Virus record (IMG/VR): IMGVR_UViG_3300008952_000002
Span: 62,001-126,000 of that record
Reading direction: 5' to 3' (one strand)
Origin: a virus
Length of the DNA: 64,000 nt
Of the stretch, positions 35,377-44,725 are shown one piece after another (position 1 is the first letter of the stretch; each line of letters opens with the position of its first letter). The translations under genes and the position numbers were made by a program. The notes beneath the pieces are model-generated. The model had not been told where the DNA came from, did not search any database, and saw nothing but the letters and a program-made list of their open reading frames with translations.

Positions 35377-36021
35377 ATGATTATAGGACTAGTAGGATTC
35401 AAAGGCTGTGGTAAAGACACTGTCGCAAATTATCTTATCGATAATAGTAGAGAAACATGGATTAGAGGAAGTTTTGCTGACTCATTAAAAGATTCACTTG
35501 CCTCTGTATTCCAATGGGATCGTGCCATGCTAGAAGGCGACACGAAAGAAAGCAGAGAATGGCGCGAAACAGTAGACGAATGGTGGGCAAATAAACTAGA
35601 CATGCCTGACTTTACTCCACGACTTGCTCTACAAGTATGCGGCACAGATTTATGGCGTAATAAGTTTCACGACGATATATGGTTGTTAAGTTTAGAAAAG
35701 AAACTAACTACTGCTGAACACAACGTTATTATTACTGATACACGCTTTCCCAATGAGATTGATCTAATAAAAAGACTAGATGGAAAGATAATACGTGTAA
35801 AACGCGGTACAGAGCCCGAATGGTGGAGTACAGCAGTTGCAGATAATGCAGAGCGTGATGAACCTATGCATGAGTTAATGATGCCATTAGTGTATCCAAA
35901 AGTACATGCATCAGAATATTCTTGGGTTGGGTGTGATTTGGATTATACTATTAAAAACAATAGCACTCTGCAATCGCTTGAAGAATCAGTTAAAGCATTG
36001 TGTTTAGAAATCAGGAATTAA
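35377..36021 (+). CDS. 1: Deoxynucleoside monophosphate kinase (T4 gp1-like)
   Basis: 214 residues. Nucleotide kinase fold with P-loop GFKGCGKDT (residues 7-15), CGTDLWRNKFHDDIWLL and the distal ITDTRFPNEIDLIKRLDG (Arg/Asp pocket), as in T4 gp1. Phosphorylates dNMPs to feed phage DNA synthesis. The 3' end overlaps the convergent HNH gene by 18 nt. Confidence 0.9.
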   Translation: MIIGLVGFKGCGKDTVANYLIDNSRETWIRGSFADSLKDSLASVFQWDRAMLEGDTKESREWRETVDEWWANKLDMPDFTPRLALQVCGTDLWRNKFHDDIWLLSLEKKLTTAEHNVIITDTRFPNEIDLIKRLDGKIIRVKRGTEPEWWSTAVADNAERDEPMHELMMPLVYPKVHASEYSWVGCDLDYTIKNNSTLQSLEESVKALCLEIRN

Positions 36022-36405
36022 ATCACCCTGCTTCCATCCCTTACCAGTAGCGTATAATAATCTATGACAGTTAGCGCAAACTGTTTTTAAATTCTTCCAA
36101 TTATTATTTTTCCTATCTCCGTCTTGGTGATAAACATCTAGTTGTACTGTGTGGTCTGCTTTAAAGCCACACTTTTCACAGTAGTTTTTTTTATTATATC
36201 CACTAGACTTCCAATTTGTCTTGGGTGTGGTTCGAAGTTTTTTTGCTTTTCGAGCGCACTTATCACACCTTGATCTGTAATGCGGGTTGCCTTTTTTATA
36301 ATAATTTATTGCTACTGGTCGCATACCGCAACGACAGAGCGGTCTTTCGCTATGTTTCACGAGAGTATTTATTTTTATGAACCCTTTTCTTTGCCCTTTG
36401 GGCAC
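36004..36405 (-). CDS. HNH endonuclease, free-standing
   Basis: 133 residues. N-terminal Cys4 region (CRCG, CDKCARK), then CEKCGFKADHTVQLDVYHQD (HNH His), DGDRKNNNWKNLKTVC (Asn) and CANCHRLL (final His), the zinc-ribbed HNH signature. Likely a homing-type or free-standing endonuclease. It is on the opposite strand to gp1 and gp18 and its stop lies inside the gp1 reading frame, as expected for an inserted mobile gene. Confidence 0.85.
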   Translation of the reverse strand: MPKGQRKGFIKINTLVKHSERPLCRCGMRPVAINYYKKGNPHYRSRCDKCARKAKKLRTTPKTNWKSSGYNKKNYCEKCGFKADHTVQLDVYHQDGDRKNNNWKNLKTVCANCHRLLYATGKGWKQGDLIPDF

Positions 36406-36454
36406 CTTCGTATGGCACTAAATTCCGGAAATCTAAATAAATATTGGTAACAAA

Positions 36455-36489
36455 TACATCTATATAGATGTAGAATTTTAATTAAAATT
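36455..36489. promoter_or_regulatory. Two palindromes in the gp18 leader
   Basis: TACATCTATATAGATGTA (36455-36472) and AATTTTAATTAAAATT (36474-36489) are back-to-back perfect inverted repeats, 20-54 nt before the sheath start and just after a weak late-promoter-like CTAAATAA (36433). Could be an operator or stabilising hairpins. Confidence 0.45.
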
Positions 36490-36508
36490 TTATACGAGGA
36501 AAAAGATT

Positions 36509-39500
36509 ATGGCTTTAGTATCTCCAGGTGTTGAAGTTACTGTAACCAATGAATCCGCGTATGTTACATCAGATCCAGGTACAGTTCCACTAATATTAGT
36601 AGCAACTGCACAAAATAAGTTACAAGCTTCTGGATCAGGCACAGCATCCGGAACAACAGCGGCGAATGCCGGCAAGGTTCAGCTACTTACTTCACAACTA
36701 GAATTAGCTACAACATATGGTACTCCTACTTTTTATAGTAGTACTTCTGGAACAATGTTGCATGGCTATGAATTAAACGAATACGGCTTACATGCCGCGT
36801 ATTCATATTTAGGTATTGCTAATAGAGCATACGTGTTAAGAGCAGATATTGATTTAAGCAAATTAACAGGCTCTGCAACGGCGCCAACAGGTACCCCAGT
36901 TAACGGCACACATTGGTTAAATTTAACAAATACAGTGTGGGGTTTACATGTATGGAATGCCACAACAGATACATTTACATATACAATACCTAAAATTTGT
37001 GCTACAGAGCACACAGGTAGTCCATCCTATATTCCAAATGCTTCATTTGGTTCTATAGGTGATTACGCAATTGTTACAGCAACAACAAACAATGCTGTAT
37101 ATTATAAAAATAGCAGTAACACATGGGTAGCAGTTGGTTCAGGTACTGCAACTGACTCTCCACATTCTGAAGCAACAAGAAATGCATCATGGGCATCAAG
37201 TTTCCCAGCAATTTCAGTTACACCAAGTGCGGTGAACATTGGTGACGCGTTTAGTATCAATGGTACAACTATTACATTTACTGGTACAGGCGTTGCTGAT
37301 ATTGTTAACAATATTAATACCACGTTTGACGGTCTTGCAACTGCAAGAAAGGGTGTTCAGGCATATAACAATAGTGGTGTTTTAGAAATATATATTATTG
37401 GTTCATCAGCCGCAGGCGGATCCGCTGATAGATCTGCTATTTTTGCAAACGTTTCAGGTACTGCACTTGCAGACATGGGCATAACTGCCGATACCTATTT
37501 TGGTCCGTTGATGAGCGAAGCATCATATACATCTCCGCCACCTTGGACACCAGGCGCCGCAAACGAAGCACCGACTGGTAGTATGTGGGTTAAACTTGAT
37601 GGCAATTTAGGCGGATCTAACGGTAATAATATTAAATTTAGAGTATATTCATCAACAACTGGGTTATGGGAAGCAAAAGCCCCAAGCGTTTATGATAGTA
37701 TAACAGTCGCTACAACAAGTTTAGGTGGTACTGATCCAAGAACTATAACAGTAGGCTCGATAATGGTTGATACTGATGTTGATTCAGTGGATGAAGTAAC
37801 ATTTAAACCATATCGACGCAAGTCGGCCGGCGAGCTTGTTGTTACTGGTACTAACACATCACCAACATTCACATCTACAGAAACATTCACTATTAATGGT
37901 ACAACTGTAACTTTGACTGGCACTACTGCAACAGCTTTTGTAACAGCAGTCAGCGCCGCAGGTATTACAGATGTTTCGGCTAAAATTGAAACATCAGGTG
38001 CAGTGTCACTAATTCATGCTAAAGGTGGTGACTTAGTACTACGCGATACATCAGGCACACCACTAACGGGTGTGGCAGATGCTAGTATTTCTGCTTCATT
38101 ATCTAATGTATATACGCTGCCAAATGGTGACCTAATTGGTACAAACTGGGAAGAGTTAACATATGAAGCATCATTAACAACACCTACAACAGATCCTGCT
38201 GAAGGTGATTTATGGTATGACACAACACTTGTTGCTGACATCATGGTTCATGATGGTACAACATGGAAAGGTTACCAAAATGTTTCAACAGATTATCGTG
38301 GATATGATCTAAGTGTAACAGATCCAGCTGGCCCAATTTTTGCAGCCGCTGAACCACTAACACAATCTGATGAAACAGCACTTGTAAATGGTGATATTTG
38401 GGTCAACACATCTGACTTAGATAATTATCCTAAGATTTATCGTAGACAAGGTGGTGAATGGATTCTAATTGATACAACAGATCAAACATCATCAAATGGT
38501 GTTTTATTTGCTGATGCAAGATGGCAAACAGCGGCCGCCGCTAAAGTAAGTGGCACTGGCGCTGGTACTGCATCAAGTATTGCAGATTTATTAAGCGATG
38601 ATTTCCTAGATCCGGATGCTCCAGATCCTGCGTCATATCCACGTGGTATGTTGCTATGGAATACAAGACGCAGTGGTTATACAGTAAAAGAATATAAGAA
38701 AGATTTTGTTACAACATCAAAATATTCTTCAGGTAACCCACGTATGTCAAGCGAATCTGTTGCTACTTATTATCCAGATCGTTGGACAAACAAGTCAGGC
38801 ACAAAATCTAATGGAACACTATACGCAGGTCGCAAGGCCCAACGTGCAGTCGTTGTTGCCGCAATGAAATCAGCGGTTGATGCAAATACAGATATTCGTG
38901 AAGAGCAACGTCAATTTAACTTACTTGCCGCCCCTGGATATCCAGAATTGCTATCAAATATGACTACATTGAACGTAGATAGAAAAGAAACTGCTCACGT
39001 TATTGGTGATACTCCGTTCCGTTTAGCAGATAATTCTGCGAAAATTCAAGTATGGAGTAAAAACTCTAATGCAGCCGAAGATAACGGTGAAGATGGCCTA
39101 GTAACTAATAATGAATATATGTCAGTTTACTACCCATCAGGGTTATCAAATGACCTAGCAGGTAACAAAATTGTTGTTCCGGCAAGTCATATGATATTAC
39201 GCACATTTGCTTATAATGATAGTGTCGGTTATCCATGGTTTGCGGCCGCAGGCACAAACAGAGGAAAAATTTCCAATGCTACAGCAATTGGTTATATTGA
39301 TGGATCAGGAGAGTTTAACAGCATTGCAGTTAGAGAAGGACTACGTGACGTATTATATACTGATAACATTAATCCATTAACATTTATTAATGGCAGTGGT
39401 TTGATGAACTTTGGTAATAAGACCCGCTCTTCTACATCTTCCGCAATTGATAGAGTTAACGTTTCAAGACTCGTGTCTTACATGAGACGTCAACTAGATC

Positions 39501-39766
39501 TTATCGCAAAACCATTTATTTTCGAACCCAATGATGAATTAACCCGTAACGAAATTAAGGGTGTAATTGATTCATTTTGTAATGAACTATTGGCTAAGCG
39601 AGCAATTGGTGATTACTTGGTAGTATGTGATGAAACTAATAACACCCCGGCTAGAATTGATCGTAACGAATTATACGTTGACGTAGCAATTGAGCCAATT
39701 AAGGCGTTAGAGTTCATTTATATTCCAGTAAGATTGAAGAATACAGGAGAAATCGCGGCTCTATAG
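36509..39766 (+). CDS. 18: Contractile tail sheath protein gp18, enlarged
   Basis: 1085 residues, against 659 in T4. N-terminus SPGVEVTVTNESAYVTSDPG and the C-terminal region (RFNLLAAPGYPEL-like QFNLLAAPGYPELLSNMTTL, VVPASHMILRTFAYNDSVGY, YPWFAAAGTNRGKI, NINPLTFINGSGLMNFGNKT, SAIDRVNVSRLVSYMRRQLD) are unmistakable sheath sequence. The extra ~400 residues in the middle are Thr/Gly/Ser-rich and hold DGTTWKGYQN / GDLWYDTT modules, likely surface-exposed domains. Followed by a hairpin before gp19. Confidence 0.96.
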   Translation: MALVSPGVEVTVTNESAYVTSDPGTVPLILVATAQNKLQASGSGTASGTTAANAGKVQLLTSQLELATTYGTPTFYSSTSGTMLHGYELNEYGLHAAYSYLGIANRAYVLRADIDLSKLTGSATAPTGTPVNGTHWLNLTNTVWGLHVWNATTDTFTYTIPKICATEHTGSPSYIPNASFGSIGDYAIVTATTNNAVYYKNSSNTWVAVGSGTATDSPHSEATRNASWASSFPAISVTPSAVNIGDAFSINGTTITFTGTGVADIVNNINTTFDGLATARKGVQAYNNSGVLEIYIIGSSAAGGSADRSAIFANVSGTALADMGITADTYFGPLMSEASYTSPPPWTPGAANEAPTGSMWVKLDGNLGGSNGNNIKFRVYSSTTGLWEAKAPSVYDSITVATTSLGGTDPRTITVGSIMVDTDVDSVDEVTFKPYRRKSAGELVVTGTNTSPTFTSTETFTINGTTVTLTGTTATAFVTAVSAAGITDVSAKIETSGAVSLIHAKGGDLVLRDTSGTPLTGVADASISASLSNVYTLPNGDLIGTNWEELTYEASLTTPTTDPAEGDLWYDTTLVADIMVHDGTTWKGYQNVSTDYRGYDLSVTDPAGPIFAAAEPLTQSDETALVNGDIWVNTSDLDNYPKIYRRQGGEWILIDTTDQTSSNGVLFADARWQTAAAAKVSGTGAGTASSIADLLSDDFLDPDAPDPASYPRGMLLWNTRRSGYTVKEYKKDFVTTSKYSSGNPRMSSESVATYYPDRWTNKSGTKSNGTLYAGRKAQRAVVVAAMKSAVDANTDIREEQRQFNLLAAPGYPELLSNMTTLNVDRKETAHVIGDTPFRLADNSAKIQVWSKNSNAAEDNGEDGLVTNNEYMSVYYPSGLSNDLAGNKIVVPASHMILRTFAYNDSVGYPWFAAAGTNRGKISNATAIGYIDGSGEFNSIAVREGLRDVLYTDNINPLTFINGSGLMNFGNKTRSSTSSAIDRVNVSRLVSYMRRQLDLIAKPFIFEPNDELTRNEIKGVIDSFCNELLAKRAIGDYLVVCDETNNTPARIDRNELYVDVAIEPIKALEFIYIPVRLKNTGEIAAL

Positions 39767-39779
39767 AGTTTAAACAATG

Positions 39780-39807
39780 ATTAGGGGTGGCAAAAACCAC
39801 CCCTAAT
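39780..39807 (+). terminator. Hairpin between gp18 and gp19
   Basis: An 11-bp stem (39780-39790 with 39797-39807: TTAGGGGTGG / CCACCCCTAA) with loop CAAAAA. No T-run follows, and a late-promoter-like GATAAATA (39813-39820) comes next. It may act as an attenuator or mRNA 3' end, letting tube and sheath be made at different levels. Confidence 0.65.
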
Positions 39808-39839
39808 ACATAGATAAATAAAAGAAATAGGAGAATAAT

Positions 39840-40448
39840 ATGTCCGTAGCGTCATTAACAAAATTCACAGTTCCAATTAGTGGAGCCGGATCTCAAGGTA
39901 CTTTGATGCCGAAATTGAAATATCGCTTTAGAGCGATAATGGAAAACTTTGGCGTTACTACTCCGAGATCAGAAATCACAAAGAATGTAATGGATATTAC
40001 TCGACCAACAGCATCCTTTGAGAATCAAATTATAGATGTTTACAACTCAAGAATTAATGTTCTTGGTAAACATACATGGGAACCAGTTACAATTAATCTA
40101 CGTGATGATGTAAACGGTGAGATGACTCGCCGAGTAGGTGAACAAATGCAGAAGCAGTTCGACTTCTTCGAGCAAATGAGTTCAGTATCTGGTATTGATT
40201 ACAAGTTTACACTAAAGTACGAAGTACTTGACGGTGGTAACGGTGCGACAGCCCCGGGTGTTCTAGAAACATGGGAATTGTACGGTTGCTATATTGAAAA
40301 CGTAAATTATAATGACTTGACTTATACAGCAAGTGACCCAGCAACAATTACAATGTCAATTAGATATGATAACGCATTGAACACACCGATTGGTAATGGT
40401 GTTGGTGCGCCCGTATCAAGAGGAGCAGGTTCAGTAGCGACAGGCTAA
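39840..40448 (+). CDS. 19: Tail tube protein gp19
   Basis: 202 residues. The T4-like tube fold is indicated by YRFRAIMENFGVT, MDITRPTASFENQIIDVYNS, HTWEPVTINLRDDVNGEMTR, MSSVSGIDYKFTLKYEVLDG and ETWELYGCYIENVNYNDLTY. Directly after the sheath gene as in T4. Ribosome site AGGAGAATAAT. Length matches the family. Confidence 0.95.
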   Translation: MSVASLTKFTVPISGAGSQGTLMPKLKYRFRAIMENFGVTTPRSEITKNVMDITRPTASFENQIIDVYNSRINVLGKHTWEPVTINLRDDVNGEMTRRVGEQMQKQFDFFEQMSSVSGIDYKFTLKYEVLDGGNGATAPGVLETWELYGCYIENVNYNDLTYTASDPATITMSIRYDNALNTPIGNGVGAPVSRGAGSVATG

Positions 40449-40452
40449 TTTA

Positions 40453-41463
40453 ATGGCATCGTATCTTAACAATTATTTGCGTGGTATTGGGGCCGGCGGT
40501 TTTATGAAGGACTACCGCCACGCAAGTAACCTTTACACACATTCTAATTACAGACTTTCACCTAAGTTTAGATTTTTATATCATTGTGTTTTTATTTTAG
40601 ATAGTTCTGCAAAGACATTAAATTATCAAGACAATGAAGTAGGCTTTATGGTAAAGTCTGTTGATCTACCAGGTGTTAGTTTTGATGTAGAGGAACTTAA
40701 ACAATACAATAGAAAGTCTTTTAATTATACAGGTGTTGCGTATAACGGTGTAAACATCGTATTTCATGATGATAACGCAAATAATGTTAGAAACTTTCTT
40801 TCAAATGTTTATAACCACTACACTTCTGACGGGAATAAGGCCGATGGTGAATATGGTATTAGAACATCAGGATTAAAAGACACCTATCAGGAAGCAAGTT
40901 CAAGTGCATTATTGAGTTGGGGTTTAGATTCTAACTTTACTTTGCAAGGAACAAATTTAATTAAAGAAATACAAATATATTCTTTATCAAAAGGAATAGG
41001 AAGTAGATATAGTTTAAAAAATCCTATCGTAACCCAATTCTCTCATGGGTCCCATGATCAATCAGACGGCTCTGGTCCCAAGGAAAGTAATATTGCTATA
41101 AGTTATGATGCGTATACATATGCAGATATCCCCGTGGCACAGATTCCAAATTTTGGGGCTGCTGGTTATGACAGACTTCCAGGATCCACTGCAGACGGAC
41201 TTGGAGCAAGCAGTGAATCAATAATATCAGGGTTGCGTGGAGTATTAGATTCTATTCCTGATAAAAATCCATATGATATATTAAATACAGCAGTACAAAC
41301 CGCGGCACAAATTGAAGCATTTGATAGTCAGAATTTAATACAATCTGCATTTGGGTCTTCTTTGCCGTCTACAATAGAGCAGGTTGTTAAAAACGCATCA
41401 CACGCATTTCCTACTGCCACCGTTAGAAAAGCACAGGAAATAATTAAAGGAATTAAAGGTTAA
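40453..41463 (+). CDS. Tail-tube-associated baseplate protein (gp54/gp48-like)
   Basis: 336 residues starting 4 nt after gp19. The N-terminal half (RFLYHCVFILD, GFMVKSVDLPGVSFDVEELK, YNRKSFNYTGVAYNGVNIVF) has the tube-fold pattern of gp19 homologues, and the C-terminal part is a helical tail. Tube-fold proteins of this kind cap or initiate the tube at the baseplate (gp48/gp54 in T4). The exact T4 equivalent is uncertain. Confidence 0.55.
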   Translation: MASYLNNYLRGIGAGGFMKDYRHASNLYTHSNYRLSPKFRFLYHCVFILDSSAKTLNYQDNEVGFMVKSVDLPGVSFDVEELKQYNRKSFNYTGVAYNGVNIVFHDDNANNVRNFLSNVYNHYTSDGNKADGEYGIRTSGLKDTYQEASSSALLSWGLDSNFTLQGTNLIKEIQIYSLSKGIGSRYSLKNPIVTQFSHGSHDQSDGSGPKESNIAISYDAYTYADIPVAQIPNFGAAGYDRLPGSTADGLGASSESIISGLRGVLDSIPDKNPYDILNTAVQTAAQIEAFDSQNLIQSAFGSSLPSTIEQVVKNASHAFPTATVRKAQEIIKGIKG

Positions 41464-41468
41464 TAACA

Positions 41469-41876
41469 ATGCCTAATTATACAAATTATTATAAAAATAC
41501 AGCACAACCTATAAATGAAACTAGTTCAGGCAAATTAAGTGTTGACGACAAAAGGCAAAAGTTCTTTAATAATTATTATACAAAAGTTCAATCAGTTGAT
41601 CCGGCCCAATATGATATTGTTATCGGTTTTTTAAAGGGAAGAGGTTATGAAGAATCTGTTCAAAGAAATTTATCAATTACATTAATGGAAATCGCTGTAG
41701 AACAGGATGTAAATATAGTAGATTTAATAAATCAACTTGAAGAAGTAAAAGATTCTATAAAATTAAATACTCTTCTATGCATATTATGTAATACTACAAG
41801 AAATAGAACAAGTGTGTTAGGTTTTAAAAAAGATGGCTCAATAAATAGTACAGTAAAAAGAACAATACTGGCTTAA
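41469..41876 (+). CDS. Unknown protein conserved in structural operon
   Basis: 135 residues, DDKRQKFFNNYYTKVQSVDP then IVIGFLKGRGYEESVQRNLS and a helical end with CILCNTTRNRTSVLGF. Begins 5 nt after the tube-associated gene and ends 3 nt before gp4. A small T4-like structural or chaperone protein is likely from location; I do not recognise a name. Confidence 0.6.
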   Translation: MPNYTNYYKNTAQPINETSSGKLSVDDKRQKFFNNYYTKVQSVDPAQYDIVIGFLKGRGYEESVQRNLSITLMEIAVEQDVNIVDLINQLEEVKDSIKLNTLLCILCNTTRNRTSVLGFKKDGSINSTVKRTILA

Positions 41877-41879
41877 ATT

Positions 41880-42314
41880 ATGGCAAAATATGCCCAAGGG
41901 AAATTCATTCCCAAAAATAATAAAAAATATGTAGGAAAAGGTTCACCAACTTATAGAAGTGGTTGGGAGTTTGCCTTTATGAAATTCTGTGACAACCACC
42001 CGTCAGTAACTGAATGGGCAAGCGAACCAATGAAGATTCCATATCGTAATCCTTTAACAGGCAGACAAACTGTTTATGTTCCAGATTTTTTAATCATATA
42101 CGAAGGCAAAAGCGGAAGACGCGCAGAATTAATAGAAATAAAACCCAAAAGCCAAACATTGAAAGAACGCGCCGGCCGTAGTAAATATAATCAAGCAAGT
42201 GTCGCAGTTAACCATGCAAAATGGGAAGCAGCCTATAAATGGTGTCAACGACAAGGCATACAATTTCGTATCGTAACAGAGGATGATATTTTTCATCAAG
42301 GCCGCAAACGCTAA
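41880..42314 (+). CDS. 4: Head completion protein gp4
   Basis: 144 residues. GWEFAFMKFCDNHPSVTEWA, EPMKIPYRNPLTGR, VPDFLI and ELIEIKPKSQ form the TnsA/PD-(D/E)XK-like pattern of T4 gp4 (gp50/65), which completes the head for tail joining. The nuclease-like residues E (WEF), D (PDF) and E-x-K (EIK) are all present. Length matches the family. Last of the head/tail genes before the radical SAM operon. Confidence 0.93.
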   Translation: MAKYAQGKFIPKNNKKYVGKGSPTYRSGWEFAFMKFCDNHPSVTEWASEPMKIPYRNPLTGRQTVYVPDFLIIYEGKSGRRAELIEIKPKSQTLKERAGRSKYNQASVAVNHAKWEAAYKWCQRQGIQFRIVTEDDIFHQGRKR

Positions 42315-42325
42315 TAAGTAATAGT

Positions 42326-43054
42326 GTGTCCTTCAATAGTTTTAAATATATTTTTGTCTGCTATCCACACGGCGGCGGCGGCGAATTTTTATCATACATT
42401 ATAAGCAAAGCAGAAGAATGTAATACATTAGTGCGACGAAAAGTTGGCAATCGTACAAAAGTACATGACATTTTTAATCAGCATATGCTTAGAATGGATT
42501 TTAGTATTGATCGTTGTTTTAATGATTACGGTGATAATGGCGATTTGACTGGAATAGATGACAGCAAGTATGTTGTAGTTCCTACACATTACAGGGAAGA
42601 TGCCGTAGGACAATATTTTAAGAATTATAAGTTTGTAAACATTTTATATCCGAGAACAGAAGAAGGCCACAAAAGAGTTTTGTGTAATATTAAAGATAAA
42701 GTTTGGATGCAGCCCCAACCTACTCAGTTGGAATTCTTTGGTATGCTTCAGCAATTGGAAAAGGATGTAGGCAATAGAGATTGGTTTGTTAATACACACT
42801 TTTCAATGAACACAATTGACATACTTCTAGCATCTCAAGGAAAAGAACTAACTGATGAGAATAGAGAACAACTTGAAAATGATTGGAATAATGATTTACA
42901 AACAAAGCATAAGAAAAAAGATAACAACTTGTGTATTGAATATGAAAATATTATTAATAGTTTAGAACAAATTGGAAAATACTTAGACATTACTATTACA
43001 GAAAAAATGCAAATAGAATTACAAGAAAAAATACAAAATGATGAAAAAATATGA
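42326..43054 (+). CDS. P-loop / sulfotransferase-like protein of the radical SAM operon
   Basis: 242 residues, GTG start at 42326. The N-terminus IFVCYPHGGGGEFLSYIISK looks like a nucleotide- or PAPS-binding loop, and VVPTHYREDAVGQYF resembles a sulfotransferase strand-loop. The rest is helical. The C-terminal end overlaps the radical SAM start by 17 nt, so it is coupled to the operon. Sulfotransferase identity is tentative. Confidence 0.45.
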   Translation: MSFNSFKYIFVCYPHGGGGEFLSYIISKAEECNTLVRRKVGNRTKVHDIFNQHMLRMDFSIDRCFNDYGDNGDLTGIDDSKYVVVPTHYREDAVGQYFKNYKFVNILYPRTEEGHKRVLCNIKDKVWMQPQPTQLEFFGMLQQLEKDVGNRDWFVNTHFSMNTIDILLASQGKELTDENREQLENDWNNDLQTKHKKKDNNLCIEYENIINSLEQIGKYLDITITEKMQIELQEKIQNDEKI

Positions 43055-43925
43055 TCTAAATTATATTGATATAATGGTACAGTATGCATGTAGTTTATCT
43101 TGCAAGGGTTGTATTACGTTGTCTAATTATGATCGTAAAGGACATGTTTCTTGGAAGGAGGGCGAACAATGGTTAAGGGAGTGGAGTCTACGCATTAAAC
43201 CAAAAGAAATCAATCTAATGGGAGGTGAACCACTACTAAACAAAGATTTCCAACAATGGTTATATGGCGTAAGGGAGTACTTTCCAAAATCTCGTATTAA
43301 GTTTATTACCAATGGATTCCATTATAAGTCTCGTCCGGCGTTATACCAATGGTGTAAAGAAGTTAATAATGTATTAATACAAACTAGTTTACACTATCGC
43401 CCTCCTCCTGAGAAATATATAGATAGTATTAAATTCTTTTTAAGTCAAACTGATTGGAAAATAGATGGCATACCGTTTGATCCGCCTGATAAACTTATTA
43501 AATTAATTGATAAGAATACTAATATTAAATGGCATATGAACTTGTTTGGAGAATTTAGGCGTCCGTTCATGGGAGAAGGTGCGAATATATATCCAGCAAA
43601 TAACGACAATTATATAGGAGCACATAGAGTATGTGGATCACCAAATTCTCCAACAATATATAAAAATAAATTATATAAATGCCCTGCAATTGCTAACCTA
43701 GAAGATACATTAAGAGTTTTTGGTAAAGAGAACGAAGAACAATGGGCACCATACTTAAATACTGGATTAGACTATAATAGCGATTTAGATAAGTTTATAG
43801 GAAATATATATAAACCAGATCCAGTAGCATGTAGAGCATGTAGCAGTAATTCGCAAGAGATTGAATATGATCATTATGCACTCGGAAATGTTATTACAAG
43901 GAAAGAATATAATAAAATAAAATGA
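43038..43925 (+). CDS. Radical SAM protein 1
   Basis: 295 residues; start ATGATG (43038 or 43041). CX3CX2C cluster site CSLSCKGC (Cys18, 22, 25) for the 4Fe-4S cluster, then the SAM-binding GGEPLLN (about 62-68). C-terminal cysteines (RVCGSPNSPT, YKCPAIANL, CRACSS) suggest a second auxiliary cluster (SPASM/Twitch type). Catalyses a radical modification of an unknown substrate. Overlaps its neighbours by 17 and 4 nt. Confidence 0.85.
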   Translation: MMKKYDLNYIDIMVQYACSLSCKGCITLSNYDRKGHVSWKEGEQWLREWSLRIKPKEINLMGGEPLLNKDFQQWLYGVREYFPKSRIKFITNGFHYKSRPALYQWCKEVNNVLIQTSLHYRPPPEKYIDSIKFFLSQTDWKIDGIPFDPPDKLIKLIDKNTNIKWHMNLFGEFRRPFMGEGANIYPANNDNYIGAHRVCGSPNSPTIYKNKLYKCPAIANLEDTLRVFGKENEEQWAPYLNTGLDYNSDLDKFIGNIYKPDPVACRACSSNSQEIEYDHYALGNVITRKEYNKIK

Positions 43926-44725
43926 GTAAATTAATCACAGCCGGCTGTGGTATTAGCCAGCGAGACTTTAAACATTATCCAATTTGGGTACACTTTCCCA
44001 CACTTACGCACAAATTAAAACACATTTCTATTGGCGGCCCAGCAGTGGGCAATGAGTATATTGGCCGCACTTGCAAAAAACATATATTAGAAAACTTAGA
44101 TGTTGAAGCAGTTATTATACAATGGACTAGTATTGGTAAACTTGATTTATTTGTAGAGAACGAAGAAATACTTTCTCAAATAAAAGACTTTAATTTACGA
44201 AATTTTATTGTCGATATGGATGCTAATGTCGTCGATGGAAGAGGTTTTTGGGCGAGCAGTAGCAGTGATGATAACGTAATTAAAGAAGTTTACAACGATG
44301 TTTTTAAATCTAATATATATGAGCACATGAAAGATCTAGAGCAAATATTAGATATACAAACATTGTGTGAGTTGCATGGAATTCCATATTATTTTTTCTT
44401 TGGCTATGCTTTTAATTTTGATTTTATAAAAGAGACACCTGAATTACAGCATTTATATTATAATATAAATTGGAATAAGTTTATAACGCCAAAACCAATA
44501 TATGAAATTTATAAAGAAAGTGAAGAGTTTGAATTAGACGTATTTGATAAAGATGCAAGATATATGTCACCCAACAGTGCGTTTCAAATTGATTTTTATG
44601 TTAAATATATAATACCAATATTAAATGACTATTTTACTACTATAAATTTTGATATCGAACGATTACAAAAACATAGCATTAAATTGGCACAAAATTTAAG
44701 AAAATTATATGGAAATATGGAATAA
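43922..44725 (+). CDS. SGNH-like protein
   Basis: 267 residues, ATGA overlap with the radical SAM gene. LITAGCGISQRDF (block I-like G-x-S), ISIGGPAVGNEYI (block II/III-like Gly and Asn) and VIIQWTS resemble the SGNH/GDSL hydrolase fold, though the catalytic His block is unclear. In marine phages such proteins lie beside radical SAM and methyltransferase genes. It might be an esterase, an acyl transferase or a degenerate fold member. Confidence 0.5.
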   Translation: MSKLITAGCGISQRDFKHYPIWVHFPTLTHKLKHISIGGPAVGNEYIGRTCKKHILENLDVEAVIIQWTSIGKLDLFVENEEILSQIKDFNLRNFIVDMDANVVDGRGFWASSSSDDNVIKEVYNDVFKSNIYEHMKDLEQILDIQTLCELHGIPYYFFFGYAFNFDFIKETPELQHLYYNINWNKFITPKPIYEIYKESEEFELDVFDKDARYMSPNSAFQIDFYVKYIIPILNDYFTTINFDIERLQKHSIKLAQNLRKLYGNME

